Source: Scytolyngbya sp. HA4215-MV1 (lineage in GTDB: Bacteria > Cyanobacteriota > Cyanobacteriia > Leptolyngbyales > Leptolyngbyaceae). Taken from it: DNA of 60,247 nt. Every line of letters begins with the position of its first letter. Position 1 is the stretch's first letter. The DNA is taken from assembly GCA_019359045.1 (NCBI GenBank), contig JAHHIA010000021.1, positions 1 through 60,247 on the forward strand, read 5' to 3'. The notes beneath the pieces are model-generated. The model ran no database searches. It saw only the letters and a list, made by a program, of their open reading frames with translations, and was not told where the DNA came from. Both the position numbers and the translations under genes were made by a program. Positions 17,282-26,596 of the stretch are shown here, piece by piece.

Positions 17282-17689
17282 TCAAGCTGCTGCTTGTTGC
17301 TGAACTTGCTTTTGATGGCGCAACAGTTCTATGCGATCGCGTTGCAGCCCAACTTGGCAGTCATCAAAGGTGACAGAATCAGGGTCAAGGAAATGGGCGA
17401 TCGCCAGCTCAACCACAAATTCTGGTGGCATCTCTTGCTCAACAGCATAATTTCTGATCTCATGGCAGAGTGTGCCTGGGAGGTCATTTAAGACATTGCC
17501 AGACTTAGGAGGGTTTTGCTTAGTGTCAGGAGAAATATACTCTAGTTCCAGAAAATGAGCGATCGCAAACTGGATCACCGCATCAGGTAATAGGTCTGCT
17601 GCATATGCATATGCAGCAATCGCCTCCTGCACTCGCTCAGGGATAGAGGCAAAAATCTTAGATTGGGTATTGAAGTTGGAGGTCAGCAT
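17282..17689 (-). CDS. Hypothetical protein with two internal repeats
   Basis: 135 aa. The halves repeat one another: IPERVQEAIAAYAYAADLLP then VIQFAIAHFLELE in the first, LPGTLCHEIRNYAVEQEMPP then VVELAIAHFLDPD in the second. Each could be a small helical DNA- or protein-binding unit. Its start lies 3 bases after the stop of the GIY-YIG gene, so the two form an operon. Function unknown. Confidence 0.75.
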   Translation of the reverse strand: MLTSNFNTQSKIFASIPERVQEAIAAYAYAADLLPDAVIQFAIAHFLELEYISPDTKQNPPKSGNVLNDLPGTLCHEIRNYAVEQEMPPEFVVELAIAHFLDPDSVTFDDCQVGLQRDRIELLRHQKQVQQQAAA

Positions 17690-17692
17690 GTA

Positions 17693-18064
17693 TTAATCCT
17701 CCTGAGCGATGCGATCGTTGTAAGGTGGTCGAACCTGCCGTAGCACGACTTGTTCTAACTGTAATGATAACCTAGCCCAGGGAAAAGACAGCCGGGCAAC
17801 GGCAATCCGCACGTCATCGGGATCAAGGCGATCAATAAATGCCCAACCCAGAGCCTTGTGACCTCCTCGCAATCTGGAACGAATATTACCGGATTTGCCA
17901 ATATATAAAACACTTTGAGTCTGGTGCTTGATCGCGTAGAGACCAGTACAGTTGGGCAACTCCCGGAATTCCCGACTCAGCGCATGGCACTCCTGAAAAG
18001 GGGTTTCTACAAGAACACGCAGTAGACGTGCTGCCTCCTCCCTCAAAGACTCCTGGTCAACCAC
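17693..18064 (-). CDS. GIY-YIG nuclease-domain protein
   Basis: 123 aa, small single-domain protein. The core shows GLYAI (GIY), VLYIGKSGNIRSRL (YIG with downstream arginine), a glutamate in LQLEQVV and RPPYN near the end, the conserved residues of GIY-YIG endonucleases. It heads a two-gene operon with the internally repeated protein at 17282-17689. Role unknown; homing or plasmid maintenance are possible. Confidence 0.87.
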   Translation of the reverse strand: MVDQESLREEAARLLRVLVETPFQECHALSREFRELPNCTGLYAIKHQTQSVLYIGKSGNIRSRLRGGHKALGWAFIDRLDPDDVRIAVARLSFPWARLSLQLEQVVLRQVRPPYNDRIAQED

Positions 18065-18250
18065 AGTTTATCCTTTCATAACAAACCGCTCTGGGCTGTT
18101 TAACTGCCCAAAGCCCTGTAGATTCTACACTACTGAGGTAGTACTCTTGACGCTGAACGCTTGTCCAGGGACTGCATTGGAAATTTAGGACTTCGCGTTC
18201 TGCGATCGCCCTCCTACAGTCTTCCAACCTTCAGGGCATTCAGACAAGGA

Positions 18251-18880
18251 TCAGAGAATTCTCTGCCCCATCGCGTCAAACGCTTCAACGACGGCTGCCG
18301 CCGCTTTACTGGTTGGGTAGTCTTCTGCAAATAACGACCAAATCATGGAATCTCGTTTGTGTCCCTCATGATTCTCTACTCGTTGCCGCAATGTTGCCTC
18401 ATGAGTAAAGCCCAGTTTGCATGGAACCGCTGCACTTCTGAGGTTGGTTGGATCACAGTGAATTTCGACTCGTGCTATTTGATTCACGGTAAAGGCCACT
18501 TTGGTCAGAGCTGCCGCCGCTTCGGTTGCCAAGCCCTGATTAAGGTGATGAGCGTGAATCCAGTAGCCAATCTCCAAGGCATCATTGCCAATGCCTGTGT
18601 GCAGTCCGGTTGCTCCTAACACCTGCGTTTCGTCGAGATTGAAGATGCCATAGGTAAAATCTTGCCCCAGGTCGAACTTGCCACGGGTTTGTCTAAGCCA
18701 ATTCATGCGCTGTTGCAAATCTTTGGGTTCCCCATGCGCCCAAGGCATCCAGGCTTTGAGATGCTCTAAACTTTGGGCAATGGCCGCAGATAACAACGGT
18801 GCATCAGCCGGGTTCCAACAGCGTACAACCAGTTGTTGCGTGTGGATGCGGTAGGCTGGACTGAGGTTTTCGACTGCCAT
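18251..18880 (-). CDS. GNAT acetyltransferase, RimJ/RimL type
   Basis: N-acetyltransferase of the RimJ/RimL/SpeG-like branch: LVVRCWNPADAPLLSAAI at the start of the domain, GYWIHAHHLNQGLATEA as acetyl-CoA loop and IHCDPTNLRSAAVPCKLGF as the last core element. The start at 18880 (MAVENLSP) is preferred; the reading from 18907 would leave only a few bases to the divergent gene. Substrate unknown. Confidence 0.87.
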   Translation of the reverse strand: MAVENLSPAYRIHTQQLVVRCWNPADAPLLSAAIAQSLEHLKAWMPWAHGEPKDLQQRMNWLRQTRGKFDLGQDFTYGIFNLDETQVLGATGLHTGIGNDALEIGYWIHAHHLNQGLATEAAAALTKVAFTVNQIARVEIHCDPTNLRSAAVPCKLGFTHEATLRQRVENHEGHKRDSMIWSLFAEDYPTSKAAAAVVEAFDAMGQRIL

Positions 18881-18943
18881 AATAGTTAGAAATTTCGATG
18901 AACCCATTAACGTTTGCTACAGCAAATACCCTTCCCGATTCCA

Positions 18944-19522
18944 ATGCTGATGCAAATTACTGATTTGACTCCTGAGGATACCACCACGATTGAGCAGGTT
19001 GCATTGATCCTGCTGGATTGTTTTGGACACTTGCCCAGTGGTTACCCAACATTCGAAGAGGCACTTGAGGAAGTTCACGAGTCCTTTACGAGCGATTACC
19101 CCGAAGGGGGAAGTGCTTCGCATCGCATTAGTCGTATTGCTATAGATGATTCAGGAACAGTGTTGGGTTGGATTGGTGGTATTCAACAGTACGACGGAAA
19201 TGTTTGGGAACTGCACCCGTTGATCGTAAAGTCCGATTGTCGCGGGCAAGGAATTGGGCGATTATTGGTTGCCGATCTCGAAGTACAGGCAAGACAGCGA
19301 GGCGGCGTAACACTTTGGCTGGGAACGGATGATGAAGACGGAAAAACGACGCTTTCAGGAATCAACCTGTACCCCAATGTATGGAAGCATATTGCAGCAA
19401 TCAAGAACCTGCGACAGCATCCCTATGAGTTTTACCAGAAATGTGGATTTGTCATTGTAGGGGTGATGCCGGATGCCAATGGATTGGGCAAACCGGATAT
19501 TTACATGGCAAAACAATTATGA
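18944..19522 (+). CDS. AAC(6')-Ii-like aminoglycoside acetyltransferase-related GNAT
   Basis: Acetyltransferase whose core closely follows the Enterococcus AAC(6')-Ii pattern as I recall it: WELHPLIVKSDCRGQGIG, LWLGTDDEDGKTTLSG, HPYEFYQKCGFVIVG and PDANGLGKPDIYMAK. A TTG at 18914 would extend it; ATG at 18944 or 18950 gives the family's usual N terminus. It is divergent from another GNAT gene and its end overlaps the convergent gene at 19517 by 6 bases. Whether it acts on aminoglycosides is untested. Confidence 0.85.
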   Translation: MLMQITDLTPEDTTTIEQVALILLDCFGHLPSGYPTFEEALEEVHESFTSDYPEGGSASHRISRIAIDDSGTVLGWIGGIQQYDGNVWELHPLIVKSDCRGQGIGRLLVADLEVQARQRGGVTLWLGTDDEDGKTTLSGINLYPNVWKHIAAIKNLRQHPYEFYQKCGFVIVGVMPDANGLGKPDIYMAKQL

Positions 19523-20206
19523 ATCTGCTGAAGTTCCTTTAACCCAAAACGTATTACTATAAAACTCCTCGCCCTGTTCTAGCTCAAACTCACCGAGCAG
19601 TACACCCAGCCAAATCTCGACTTGTGGCATTCCCAAACTTTGGCACAAGTGGGCAAAGGAGGTGCAGTGGCTCGGTATTGCGATTAACCATTGGGCGATC
19701 GCCTCAATCCACCGGGACACATCTTCATCATGGGCGATCTGTAATACCTGCTGTTTCCGTTCCTCCTCAAGGGCTGCCTCCGACTCCAATTGGTCTACCA
19801 TTGCCAGCAAAGCTGCTTTGTCAACTGTCGCGACAACTGACCCCTCTTCTGTTTCGGCAGACTTGACTCGTTTGGTTCGAGCCTTGCGCGGGGGAGTTGG
19901 CTCCATCAAGTCACTCAGATCCACTGACATCGTCTGCCGCACGAGATCCGTAAAAAAGCCCTGCTGCACGATTGGATCGCGGTAGGCTTCTTCCCACTCC
20001 GTCATCAATACCGTTGCCCGTGCTGCACACAGTTCAGCAATCTGAAGTAGAGCTTCCCCAGCAAACTGAAGCCGCGCAGCCTCCGGGAGTTGAGCCGCTG
20101 TGACCTCCATCGTATCTAGGATTTGCACCACCTCAACCGTTTCCGGCATCTGCTGTGCCCGTCGCAGTTCCTCCCAAAGATTCAGTTCCAGCTGTTCTCC
20201 CTTCAT
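19517..20206 (-). CDS. Hypothetical plasmid protein, coupled to upstream gene
   Basis: 229 aa from ATG 20206, chosen because GGGAGGG lies 5-6 bases upstream and the ATGA overlaps the stop of the preceding gene (20203-20206). It is acidic and helical with a basic linker (TPPRKARTKRVKS). The end reads WLGVLLGEFELEQGEEFYSN. No known domain is recognised. The tight coupling suggests joint work with the cysteine-containing protein upstream. Confidence 0.7.
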   Translation of the reverse strand: MKGEQLELNLWEELRRAQQMPETVEVVQILDTMEVTAAQLPEAARLQFAGEALLQIAELCAARATVLMTEWEEAYRDPIVQQGFFTDLVRQTMSVDLSDLMEPTPPRKARTKRVKSAETEEGSVVATVDKAALLAMVDQLESEAALEEERKQQVLQIAHDEDVSRWIEAIAQWLIAIPSHCTSFAHLCQSLGMPQVEIWLGVLLGEFELEQGEEFYSNTFWVKGTSADS

Positions 20207-20742
20207 GAACGCCCTCCCGTTTGCACAAACTGAAGATGCTCGGCATGGTAGGAGCAAGGACGGATTGGGCACTGAGAAACGGAGTGTTGTTCTTCGCGGG
20301 CAAACCGTTCAAACCCACTCCGCCGCCCATTTCCATAGTGCTGGTAGAGGGCATCCAATAATTGTCGGGCATACTCCTTCACCAAACGGGGCGGTAGCCC
20401 AAAGGTGTGTTGGGGTTGGGTCATCGCCAAGGGTTTTCCTCCCAGCCATAACTCAGCGCACATGGCATGAATGACGACTTCATCATTCGGTTGTCGAGGT
20501 TGGTCTACATAGGTGTGCAGCACCACATAGGGGATTTGGGGGAGCGGTACGGTAATTTCTGCGATCGCGGTCTTTCGTTGGGCCAAACGACTACGCCCCT
20601 TCCGGTAATAGGAACGGCGGCTCCGGCAAGTCTCCTCTCGCCAGCAGCCATCCCCACCTATCTCAGCATCATGTAGTTTCCGTGCCTCTTCGGGAGTTAG
20701 TAAAGAGCATGCCCAACATTTTTCATTGGTTCGACGTCCCAT
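20203..20742 (-). CDS. Hypothetical protein with N-terminal cysteine pairs
   Basis: 179 aa. CWAC near residue 9 and two later cysteines (GDGCWREETC) could bind zinc, followed by an arginine-rich stretch beginning CRSRRSYYRKGRSRLAQRK. The middle holds a strand-rich region (VPLPQIPYVVLHTYVD). First gene of a coupled pair with 19517-20206 and only 17 bp after the DUF4058 gene, so all three may be one operon. Function unknown. Confidence 0.68.
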   Translation of the reverse strand: MGRRTNEKCWACSLLTPEEARKLHDAEIGGDGCWREETCRSRRSYYRKGRSRLAQRKTAIAEITVPLPQIPYVVLHTYVDQPRQPNDEVVIHAMCAELWLGGKPLAMTQPQHTFGLPPRLVKEYARQLLDALYQHYGNGRRSGFERFAREEQHSVSQCPIRPCSYHAEHLQFVQTGGRS

Positions 20743-20759
20743 TTTGTCTCCGTTCTGGT

Positions 20760-21542
20760 TCAGCTTGGTTGAGATACCACTGTTTGAACCCAGGCTAATT
20801 CTGCTTCCGATAGCGTCGGGGGCGGAGGCACCTGTTCGTAATCAATTGACAAATCGTAGGCTGCTTCGTCATACACCGCTGTCAGTGCCAGCCCCAAATC
20901 TAACGCGACATCGGCATCAGGAGGACGCAGGGGAATCGGCAGCACTGGCAATTGATCTTGAAAGGCGATCGGCCAAACCTCGACTAGACTTGATTGCGAT
21001 CGCGTCAAGGTGATCAGATAAGGAACATCCGGAATCCGGGGATGATTAAACGGGCGGGTTCCCCGTCGCAGTAAATCCAGTTCCAGCAAATGAACACCTG
21101 CATTGTGGAGTCGTAACCGTTTACGTCGATATGCGGTTAGTCCAGGTTCTCGCTTGTTGACGGGGGACAAAATTTCGATCGACGTGACTAGGGTGTTACC
21201 TGCCGTAGCTCGAATTTCGATGCTGGGAATCCGGACTTCGACCGGCTGCATGAAGGGTAATGTTAAGGGTGCAGGGGTAGTGGCGATGGCTGATTCAGAG
21301 GGAGAGGAGGAAGCAGGAGCCTCAACAGGCTGCCTTTGAAGAACTTCTACATCTGGGTACAAAATTCCAATTTCTCCTTCGGGTGCCGTATCCTCAACCA
21401 GATAAACCTCCAACCGAGCCGTATAGCGAGGGCGCAGGAGGGGGACTAGGAGTTGGCGAATCTTACTCGCAAGGGCATTGTGGACATCTGCCCACAGGTA
21501 ACCCTCTAGATACGGATCCATACCGGGAAACGGGGATGGCAT
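20760..21542 (-). CDS. DUF4058 family protein
   Basis: 260 aa. The opening MPSPFPGMDPYLE and the following (W)ADVHNALASKI are the signature of DUF4058, a family of unknown function found largely in cyanobacteria and planctomycetes. The central SIEILSPVNKREPGL and LLELDLLRRG resemble a PD-(D/E)XK-like core. First gene of the probable three-gene operon running to 19517. Confidence 0.92.
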   Translation of the reverse strand: MPSPFPGMDPYLEGYLWADVHNALASKIRQLLVPLLRPRYTARLEVYLVEDTAPEGEIGILYPDVEVLQRQPVEAPASSSPSESAIATTPAPLTLPFMQPVEVRIPSIEIRATAGNTLVTSIEILSPVNKREPGLTAYRRKRLRLHNAGVHLLELDLLRRGTRPFNHPRIPDVPYLITLTRSQSSLVEVWPIAFQDQLPVLPIPLRPPDADVALDLGLALTAVYDEAAYDLSIDYEQVPPPPTLSEAELAWVQTVVSQPS

Positions 21543-21635
21543 CGTTCGCTCTCACCCACTCAATCAGGAATTCCTTTTATCATAAAGCGATTTTGTGGGC
21601 ATAACTGCTACCTTTGAGTTAATATTCTTACAATA

Positions 21636-21671
21636 TTCAGATAGAGATAAGTGAAGTTATCTCTATCTGAA
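21636..21671. repeat. Perfect 15-6-15 palindrome, candidate recombination site or operator
   Basis: TTCAGATAGAGATAA (21636-21650) and TTATCTCTATCTGAA (21657-21671) are perfect inverted copies around a 6-base spacer GTGAAG. This is the layout of a tyrosine-recombinase core site (two arms, 6-8 base centre), and it lies 24 bp before the ATG of the adjacent recombinase. It could instead be an operator or a 5' hairpin controlling that gene. Confidence 0.75.
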
Positions 21672-21695
21672 ATCCATCCAACTTTTTCCTCGACG

Positions 21696-22694
21696 ATGAC
21701 TTCATCACCTTCTGATCCTGTTTTGCCGATCGTCATCATGCCTATCGAGGGCGGCAAGCAGGAGGAACCCCGGCAACCAGAACCACCGGATCTCCGTCAC
21801 TGGCAGATTGAGGAGTTTCTCAGGCAGACGGGGAAATCGGATAATACCCAGCGGGTTTACCGGGGGCAATTGGTTCGATTTGCTGCCTGGTGCGATAAGT
21901 CTTGGCTGGATGTGACACCCAGTGATATTGGGAAGTACCGACGGGAGTTGAAATCCAAGGAGCTGAAGGCAACTTCGGTGAACCATGCACTCAATACGCT
22001 GAAGGCGTTTTATGGGTGGTTGCGCCGGAGCAATGGGTATCCCATGAATAAGCCGTTGCCAACCGATGCGATCGACCTGGAACGCCAGCCAGAGCCGGAA
22101 GCTGACCACATTGACGGAGACGAGCTTGCCCAGATCTGGCAGGTACTGGAGTTTGAGGAGAAGACTGCCATTCGCGATCGTGCCATTATTGCAGTCCTCA
22201 GTCATGGGTTACGTGCGTCAGAGGCATCCAACCTGAATGTGGAACATTGGAACGGCAAAATTTTGAAGGTGCATCGCTCCAAAGGGCAGAACGTGAGTGA
22301 GATTCCGTTGAATCGGGAAGCGAGACAGTACCTGGAAGCTTATCTGGAGTGGCGACGGCAGCAGGGCGAGATGTTTGAGCCACGACCGGAAAGTCCGATG
22401 TTTCTGGCGCAGGACCCGAAGAGCGTCGGGAAACGGTTGGGCTACAAGGGCTTGCACCGGATGGTCAAGAAACTCGGGGCGATTGCCGGAGTAGAGGACA
22501 TTAACCCACATCGGTTCCGGCATACGTTTGGAACGGAGGTGACTCGTCGAGGGGTTGATCCGTTGTTTGGCAAGGAATTGATGGGCATCAAGAGCGATCG
22601 CGTCTTCCAGCGGTACACCAAAGGGGTGTTTAAGCAGGCAGCGGCTGAGGCGTATTTGAAGGCGATCGGCGAGGATGAGGATGAGAAGAGCTAA
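21696..22694 (+). CDS. Tyrosine recombinase/integrase
   Basis: 332 aa from ATG 21696; a GTG at 21651 would extend it through the palindrome. The N-terminal SAM-like core-binding domain covers residues ~30-120. The catalytic domain shows LSHGLRASEASNL (Arg I), HRFRHTFGTE (His-x-x-Arg) and a tyrosine in FQRYTKG. These are the active residues of XerC/XerD-type enzymes. With the palindrome upstream it may resolve plasmid multimers or mediate integration. Confidence 0.92.
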   Translation: MTSSPSDPVLPIVIMPIEGGKQEEPRQPEPPDLRHWQIEEFLRQTGKSDNTQRVYRGQLVRFAAWCDKSWLDVTPSDIGKYRRELKSKELKATSVNHALNTLKAFYGWLRRSNGYPMNKPLPTDAIDLERQPEPEADHIDGDELAQIWQVLEFEEKTAIRDRAIIAVLSHGLRASEASNLNVEHWNGKILKVHRSKGQNVSEIPLNREARQYLEAYLEWRRQQGEMFEPRPESPMFLAQDPKSVGKRLGYKGLHRMVKKLGAIAGVEDINPHRFRHTFGTEVTRRGVDPLFGKELMGIKSDRVFQRYTKGVFKQAAAEAYLKAIGEDEDEKS

Positions 22695-22741
22695 TATTTG
22701 TTTGGTTTCTAATTATGTTTGATCATTGACACTGCTGTAGA

Positions 22742-25700
22742 TTACTCAAAACTAGAGTTTCCTGACTTTTCCCTTTCCATTTCGTATGCTCGCTGTTCTT
22801 TGATCCAGGTTAGGAGCGTCTCCTTTGCATTTCTTACTGCCGAGCTGACGGCTTCATTATTGGAAACGACTAACTGGTTGAGTAAAGGAAGGCGAGCCTC
22901 CAAGATGTCTGCACGTGAACCAGACCAACTGCTTGGCTGAAAGCGCCTAACAAGTGTCTCTACGATGACTTTCTTGTCAGGTGCCGCTTCTAGAAGTGCA
23001 ACTGCGGTGTTAGATATTACTAGAGGTATCTTTTCATCACTTTGATTCTCAAAGAGTTTGCAAGATTCTGCGGCGAACGCATAACGTGTTTCTGGTTTCT
23101 CATTGCACCATTTAATAAGTACCTCTGTTGGAACAAGCCCAAGAGCTGTTTCGCCTCGGTCAAAGTATGGTTCGTATACAATCTGGCTCGCACGATGGAG
23201 CGTTCCGTCTTCGTCCGGGATGCAAACCAATTCCAATGCAAGCTTCGGAAAATACATGAAAAATGGCTTCAGAGCATTCTTTCTCACATCGTTGTAACGA
23301 AGCCAACCTGCTTTAGTTCTTGGCAGCATACGGCTTAAGATTGGCCTAACCTGATTCTCTGATTCAGCTGACTTTAGGGCAAACTTTAAAACCTCACTAA
23401 GGTCATGATCTATTTGTGCGTGTTCGGCATTCAGAAGTGACCAGTCGATGTTGTTGAGAAACTCAAGAAGTGCCTTGCCAAGTTCGTGTTTGTACCGCTC
23501 ATCCTTTTTGTCAGTACAGTGAATTACCATGGCCAAGAGGTCAATTGCCCTGAATAGACCGTGGTCAGCTCTCAATGCTAACTTATTCGATATCGCCATT
23601 ATTTGGGAAATGGTTAGAGGGTCTGTTGCACGCCCTGTGGCAAGGTAGCAGAATTGCCAGGTTGGGCAATGTCCGGAATCGAGTACTCGAAGTAGACGAT
23701 CAACAGCCTTTGTATTTAGATTCGACTGAACTTGAAGCTCGACAAACCACTCCCGCCATACAGCATCATCAATTGCGTCATCCAAAAATTCTTCTACAGC
23801 ATCAGTATTGATGTCCATCCATCCTGCTAACAGCCCTCGCACCCATATCAAACTTAAGTTGCTTCGATTAGCGTGTTCGAGGTGGGTTCGTACGGCACCC
23901 AACAGTTGAGTTATATTGGCGTGATGCCCACCAATTCCCCGACCAAACTCGTAGACCCCGCTACCACGGCTTGTGGAACAGAGATCAGGGATTAGTGTTT
24001 CCAGTAGACTAGGTGAATTGACCGCTGTAGCACCAAGCGTTTCTGCCTTCATCCGCAATCTTCGGTGTATCTCAGATGAGGGTAGCGGTTCACTGTCTTC
24101 CTGTTCAGACTCATCTTCATCATCGAGATCATAAGCGAATGAACCATGTGCAAGAACACGAGCACGAATTTCGGAAACCAAGTCAGATGGGGCGAGCATC
24201 TTTTCAATCTCCCTAAGCTTTGCAAGCGATGTAGGCAGCAAAGATTTCGCATCCCATTGCAGTACCCGCCGTGCACCTAACCATCCTTCCATCCAGCCAT
24301 CTATGGCGCTAAGGCGTTTCGCAACATCAACTAATTCATCATCAAGTCCTACTCGCCCCCAAAGACCTCGCAAAGCTTCACCGAGTATCGTTCGTGCCTG
24401 CTGTCCATATTCATTCTCCTGCTCGCCAATAGCAGCAACTAAATCAATCCACGATCGATACCAAAGCTGGACATCTATTTGAGACTTGGGATGCCAACCA
24501 TAATCTCGACGTCTCGCTCCAAATTCAAATCCATAATGTGCGCTAAAATGCCCTGCCTCTAACCCGGCACTCACCAAGTCGAGTCCAAGCTTCCGTTCCT
24601 GCCCACTACAGCTTGAAACAAGATCTAAAACCACTTTACAGCGTTGTTCAGGACCTGCCTGCGTTCCTGATAAATAACAGTAAAAGAGTGATTTGAAGAT
24701 GTCACGAACCGGATCGTTCTTATAGTTCTCCGGTTCTGCTAAGGCGAACTTCCTTAGAATTAACGCTGCTTGATCGAAATATTTAGGATCATAAGCAATA
24801 GATCGAACCACACGAGCAAATCGTGCTCGATCATAGTTATCAACCGAAAGAAAATTACTTTTTGCTGTTGCGCGTTCGATCGCATTTAGTGCTCCTCCTG
24901 GATTTAGAGGCGCAAGATTAACAAACATTTGTTGTTCAAAAGCGGTCAGTGTTGTCAAATCCCTGAACTTGCCACTGCTGGCAAGCATTCGATCTGCGAT
25001 TGCTACCGCCTCCGAGCAGTCGTGCAAGAATCCTAACCGTCGGCTGAATGATCGAGCAATACGCTCACCACCCTGCTCAATGAATACATTATACAAATAA
25101 TCTCTGGGCACAGATTCAAGCATTCGTTTAGCCAAACCATTGGCAATTGCATGTGGTAATACGGCTCGCCATTTGCCCCGCTCCTGCAATAAGCCACGAC
25201 GTTTTAGCTCTGCTGTATGTCGTAAGAAGGTTAGTGGAGTTACCTCAGCAAAACTGGCTAGACGAGCGATCTCACCGTTAGATGACACATCTGAGCCATC
25301 AAATGAGTACAGAAGGCTTGCGGCTTCTGCACATCTCAGAAGCTCATCATTTAGATCATTTTTTTGATGGAATAGTCGCTCGAATAACTCTTGGTTTCGC
25401 AACCGCGAGATTTCCCCACCTGTCTCAACGGTTGATGCTAACGCGAAGGCTACACGGGCATTGCCATCAGAAAACTCGGCAATACGCTCCGCATCATTAT
25501 TCGAAAGCTGTTGATATCGTAACTTTAAAAGTTTTGTGATAATTTCCAACGATGAGCCTTCTAAACGATAGCAAAGCGTATCTTCAGGCAAATCATCACG
25601 GATGTCATATTCAACAGTAATTAGTTTTAGACAACTCCCCTTGCGCTTGACGATCCTAGTGAGTTGCTCATGGGTATCGGGTCCGCAGTTATCTACTATG

Positions 25701-26596
25701 ACAATCGAATCTGACTGGTGATTCAACAAGCTGTTTAGCATAGTTTGCGGTTGTGGTTCTGGTTCATCCGCAAGATCAGCATAAATGACATTCTCGGACG
25801 ATGGAGCAACCGAGCTAGAGCACACACGCGCATCAAACAATGCCTGCACTAACCTCGTTTTACCAACGCCAGACAAACCGATAATCCTAATTGAGACCCC
25901 GTCCTTAAGTTCTTGCCGTAATTTCGAGATCGCATCGGTTATGCTGCATCCCTCTTCAGCACTAGGCACGAAGACCCTCACCCTATCATCAATTAAGTAC
26001 TCAGCTTCAAGCTGGTCTTCACCGTAAGCCCAAGGTCCATAGGGTTGCCAACCCTTAAGTGGTTGACCTACCTTGTGCCTAAGCCACGTTGTAATCGAAG
26101 GATGCAGTTCGACCCAATCTGCAATACGTCGGCTGTCATAAAAATCGAACTGTATGTAACCCTCTAGCCCATGCTGTTTTAGACATTGAAGAATTGCATC
26201 GCGTCGTGCCTGCAAAGCTTCGTCAGAAACGTCATCCCGTGTAGAAACAATAATATAGGAGCCACCAGTTTCCTTGAGTTCCATGATGGACTGCCGTATG
26301 GAACCGCGTGGAGCCATTTCCTGTGAAATCTTTGAAGCTGGAAATTTCTCTGCCTTAACTTGGAACAGGCTTTTTTCTGCCTTAATAAAGTTTGTAGTCT
26401 GTAGTGGAGTCAGGCAATCTACGCGCACATCGACTCCCCCATCTTTGGCGCGTTGGTCACCCCCCCAAGTTACGGCAGCGTCAGGGATAGATTGACCTCG
26501 CAGTTCCGCACGACATAGCCGCGCAACTAGTTCTCGTGCGGTCTTGTCATCAATAGATTTGACAAATGACTGATCAAGTTCAAATACGCCTGTCAT
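22742..26596 (-). CDS. PD-(D/E)XK-STAND protein, Avs-like defence candidate
   Basis: 1284 aa. Residues ~40-110 form a Mrr-like nuclease core (KDGGVDVRVD, then LFQVKAEKFP; D and QxK). The P-loop NTPase has Walker A IIGLSGVGKTRL (~239) and Walker B SIVIVDNCGPD (~299), followed by a winged-helix-like region. Residues ~480-1284 are a long helical repeat region of the type that senses ligands. Nuclease-STAND-repeat order matches antiviral Avs proteins; the exact type is not assignable. It is a single gene with its own 219-bp upstream region. Confidence 0.82.
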   Translation of the reverse strand: MTGVFELDQSFVKSIDDKTARELVARLCRAELRGQSIPDAAVTWGGDQRAKDGGVDVRVDCLTPLQTTNFIKAEKSLFQVKAEKFPASKISQEMAPRGSIRQSIMELKETGGSYIIVSTRDDVSDEALQARRDAILQCLKQHGLEGYIQFDFYDSRRIADWVELHPSITTWLRHKVGQPLKGWQPYGPWAYGEDQLEAEYLIDDRVRVFVPSAEEGCSITDAISKLRQELKDGVSIRIIGLSGVGKTRLVQALFDARVCSSSVAPSSENVIYADLADEPEPQPQTMLNSLLNHQSDSIVIVDNCGPDTHEQLTRIVKRKGSCLKLITVEYDIRDDLPEDTLCYRLEGSSLEIITKLLKLRYQQLSNNDAERIAEFSDGNARVAFALASTVETGGEISRLRNQELFERLFHQKNDLNDELLRCAEAASLLYSFDGSDVSSNGEIARLASFAEVTPLTFLRHTAELKRRGLLQERGKWRAVLPHAIANGLAKRMLESVPRDYLYNVFIEQGGERIARSFSRRLGFLHDCSEAVAIADRMLASSGKFRDLTTLTAFEQQMFVNLAPLNPGGALNAIERATAKSNFLSVDNYDRARFARVVRSIAYDPKYFDQAALILRKFALAEPENYKNDPVRDIFKSLFYCYLSGTQAGPEQRCKVVLDLVSSCSGQERKLGLDLVSAGLEAGHFSAHYGFEFGARRRDYGWHPKSQIDVQLWYRSWIDLVAAIGEQENEYGQQARTILGEALRGLWGRVGLDDELVDVAKRLSAIDGWMEGWLGARRVLQWDAKSLLPTSLAKLREIEKMLAPSDLVSEIRARVLAHGSFAYDLDDEDESEQEDSEPLPSSEIHRRLRMKAETLGATAVNSPSLLETLIPDLCSTSRGSGVYEFGRGIGGHHANITQLLGAVRTHLEHANRSNLSLIWVRGLLAGWMDINTDAVEEFLDDAIDDAVWREWFVELQVQSNLNTKAVDRLLRVLDSGHCPTWQFCYLATGRATDPLTISQIMAISNKLALRADHGLFRAIDLLAMVIHCTDKKDERYKHELGKALLEFLNNIDWSLLNAEHAQIDHDLSEVLKFALKSAESENQVRPILSRMLPRTKAGWLRYNDVRKNALKPFFMYFPKLALELVCIPDEDGTLHRASQIVYEPYFDRGETALGLVPTEVLIKWCNEKPETRYAFAAESCKLFENQSDEKIPLVISNTAVALLEAAPDKKVIVETLVRRFQPSSWSGSRADILEARLPLLNQLVVSNNEAVSSAVRNAKETLLTWIKEQRAYEMEREKSGNSSFE

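Noticed and set aside
20133-20474. ORFs on both strands overlapping the 20203-20742 gene
   Set aside because: They are shadows in other frames: the 20203-20742 reading shows clean ATGA coupling to its neighbour.
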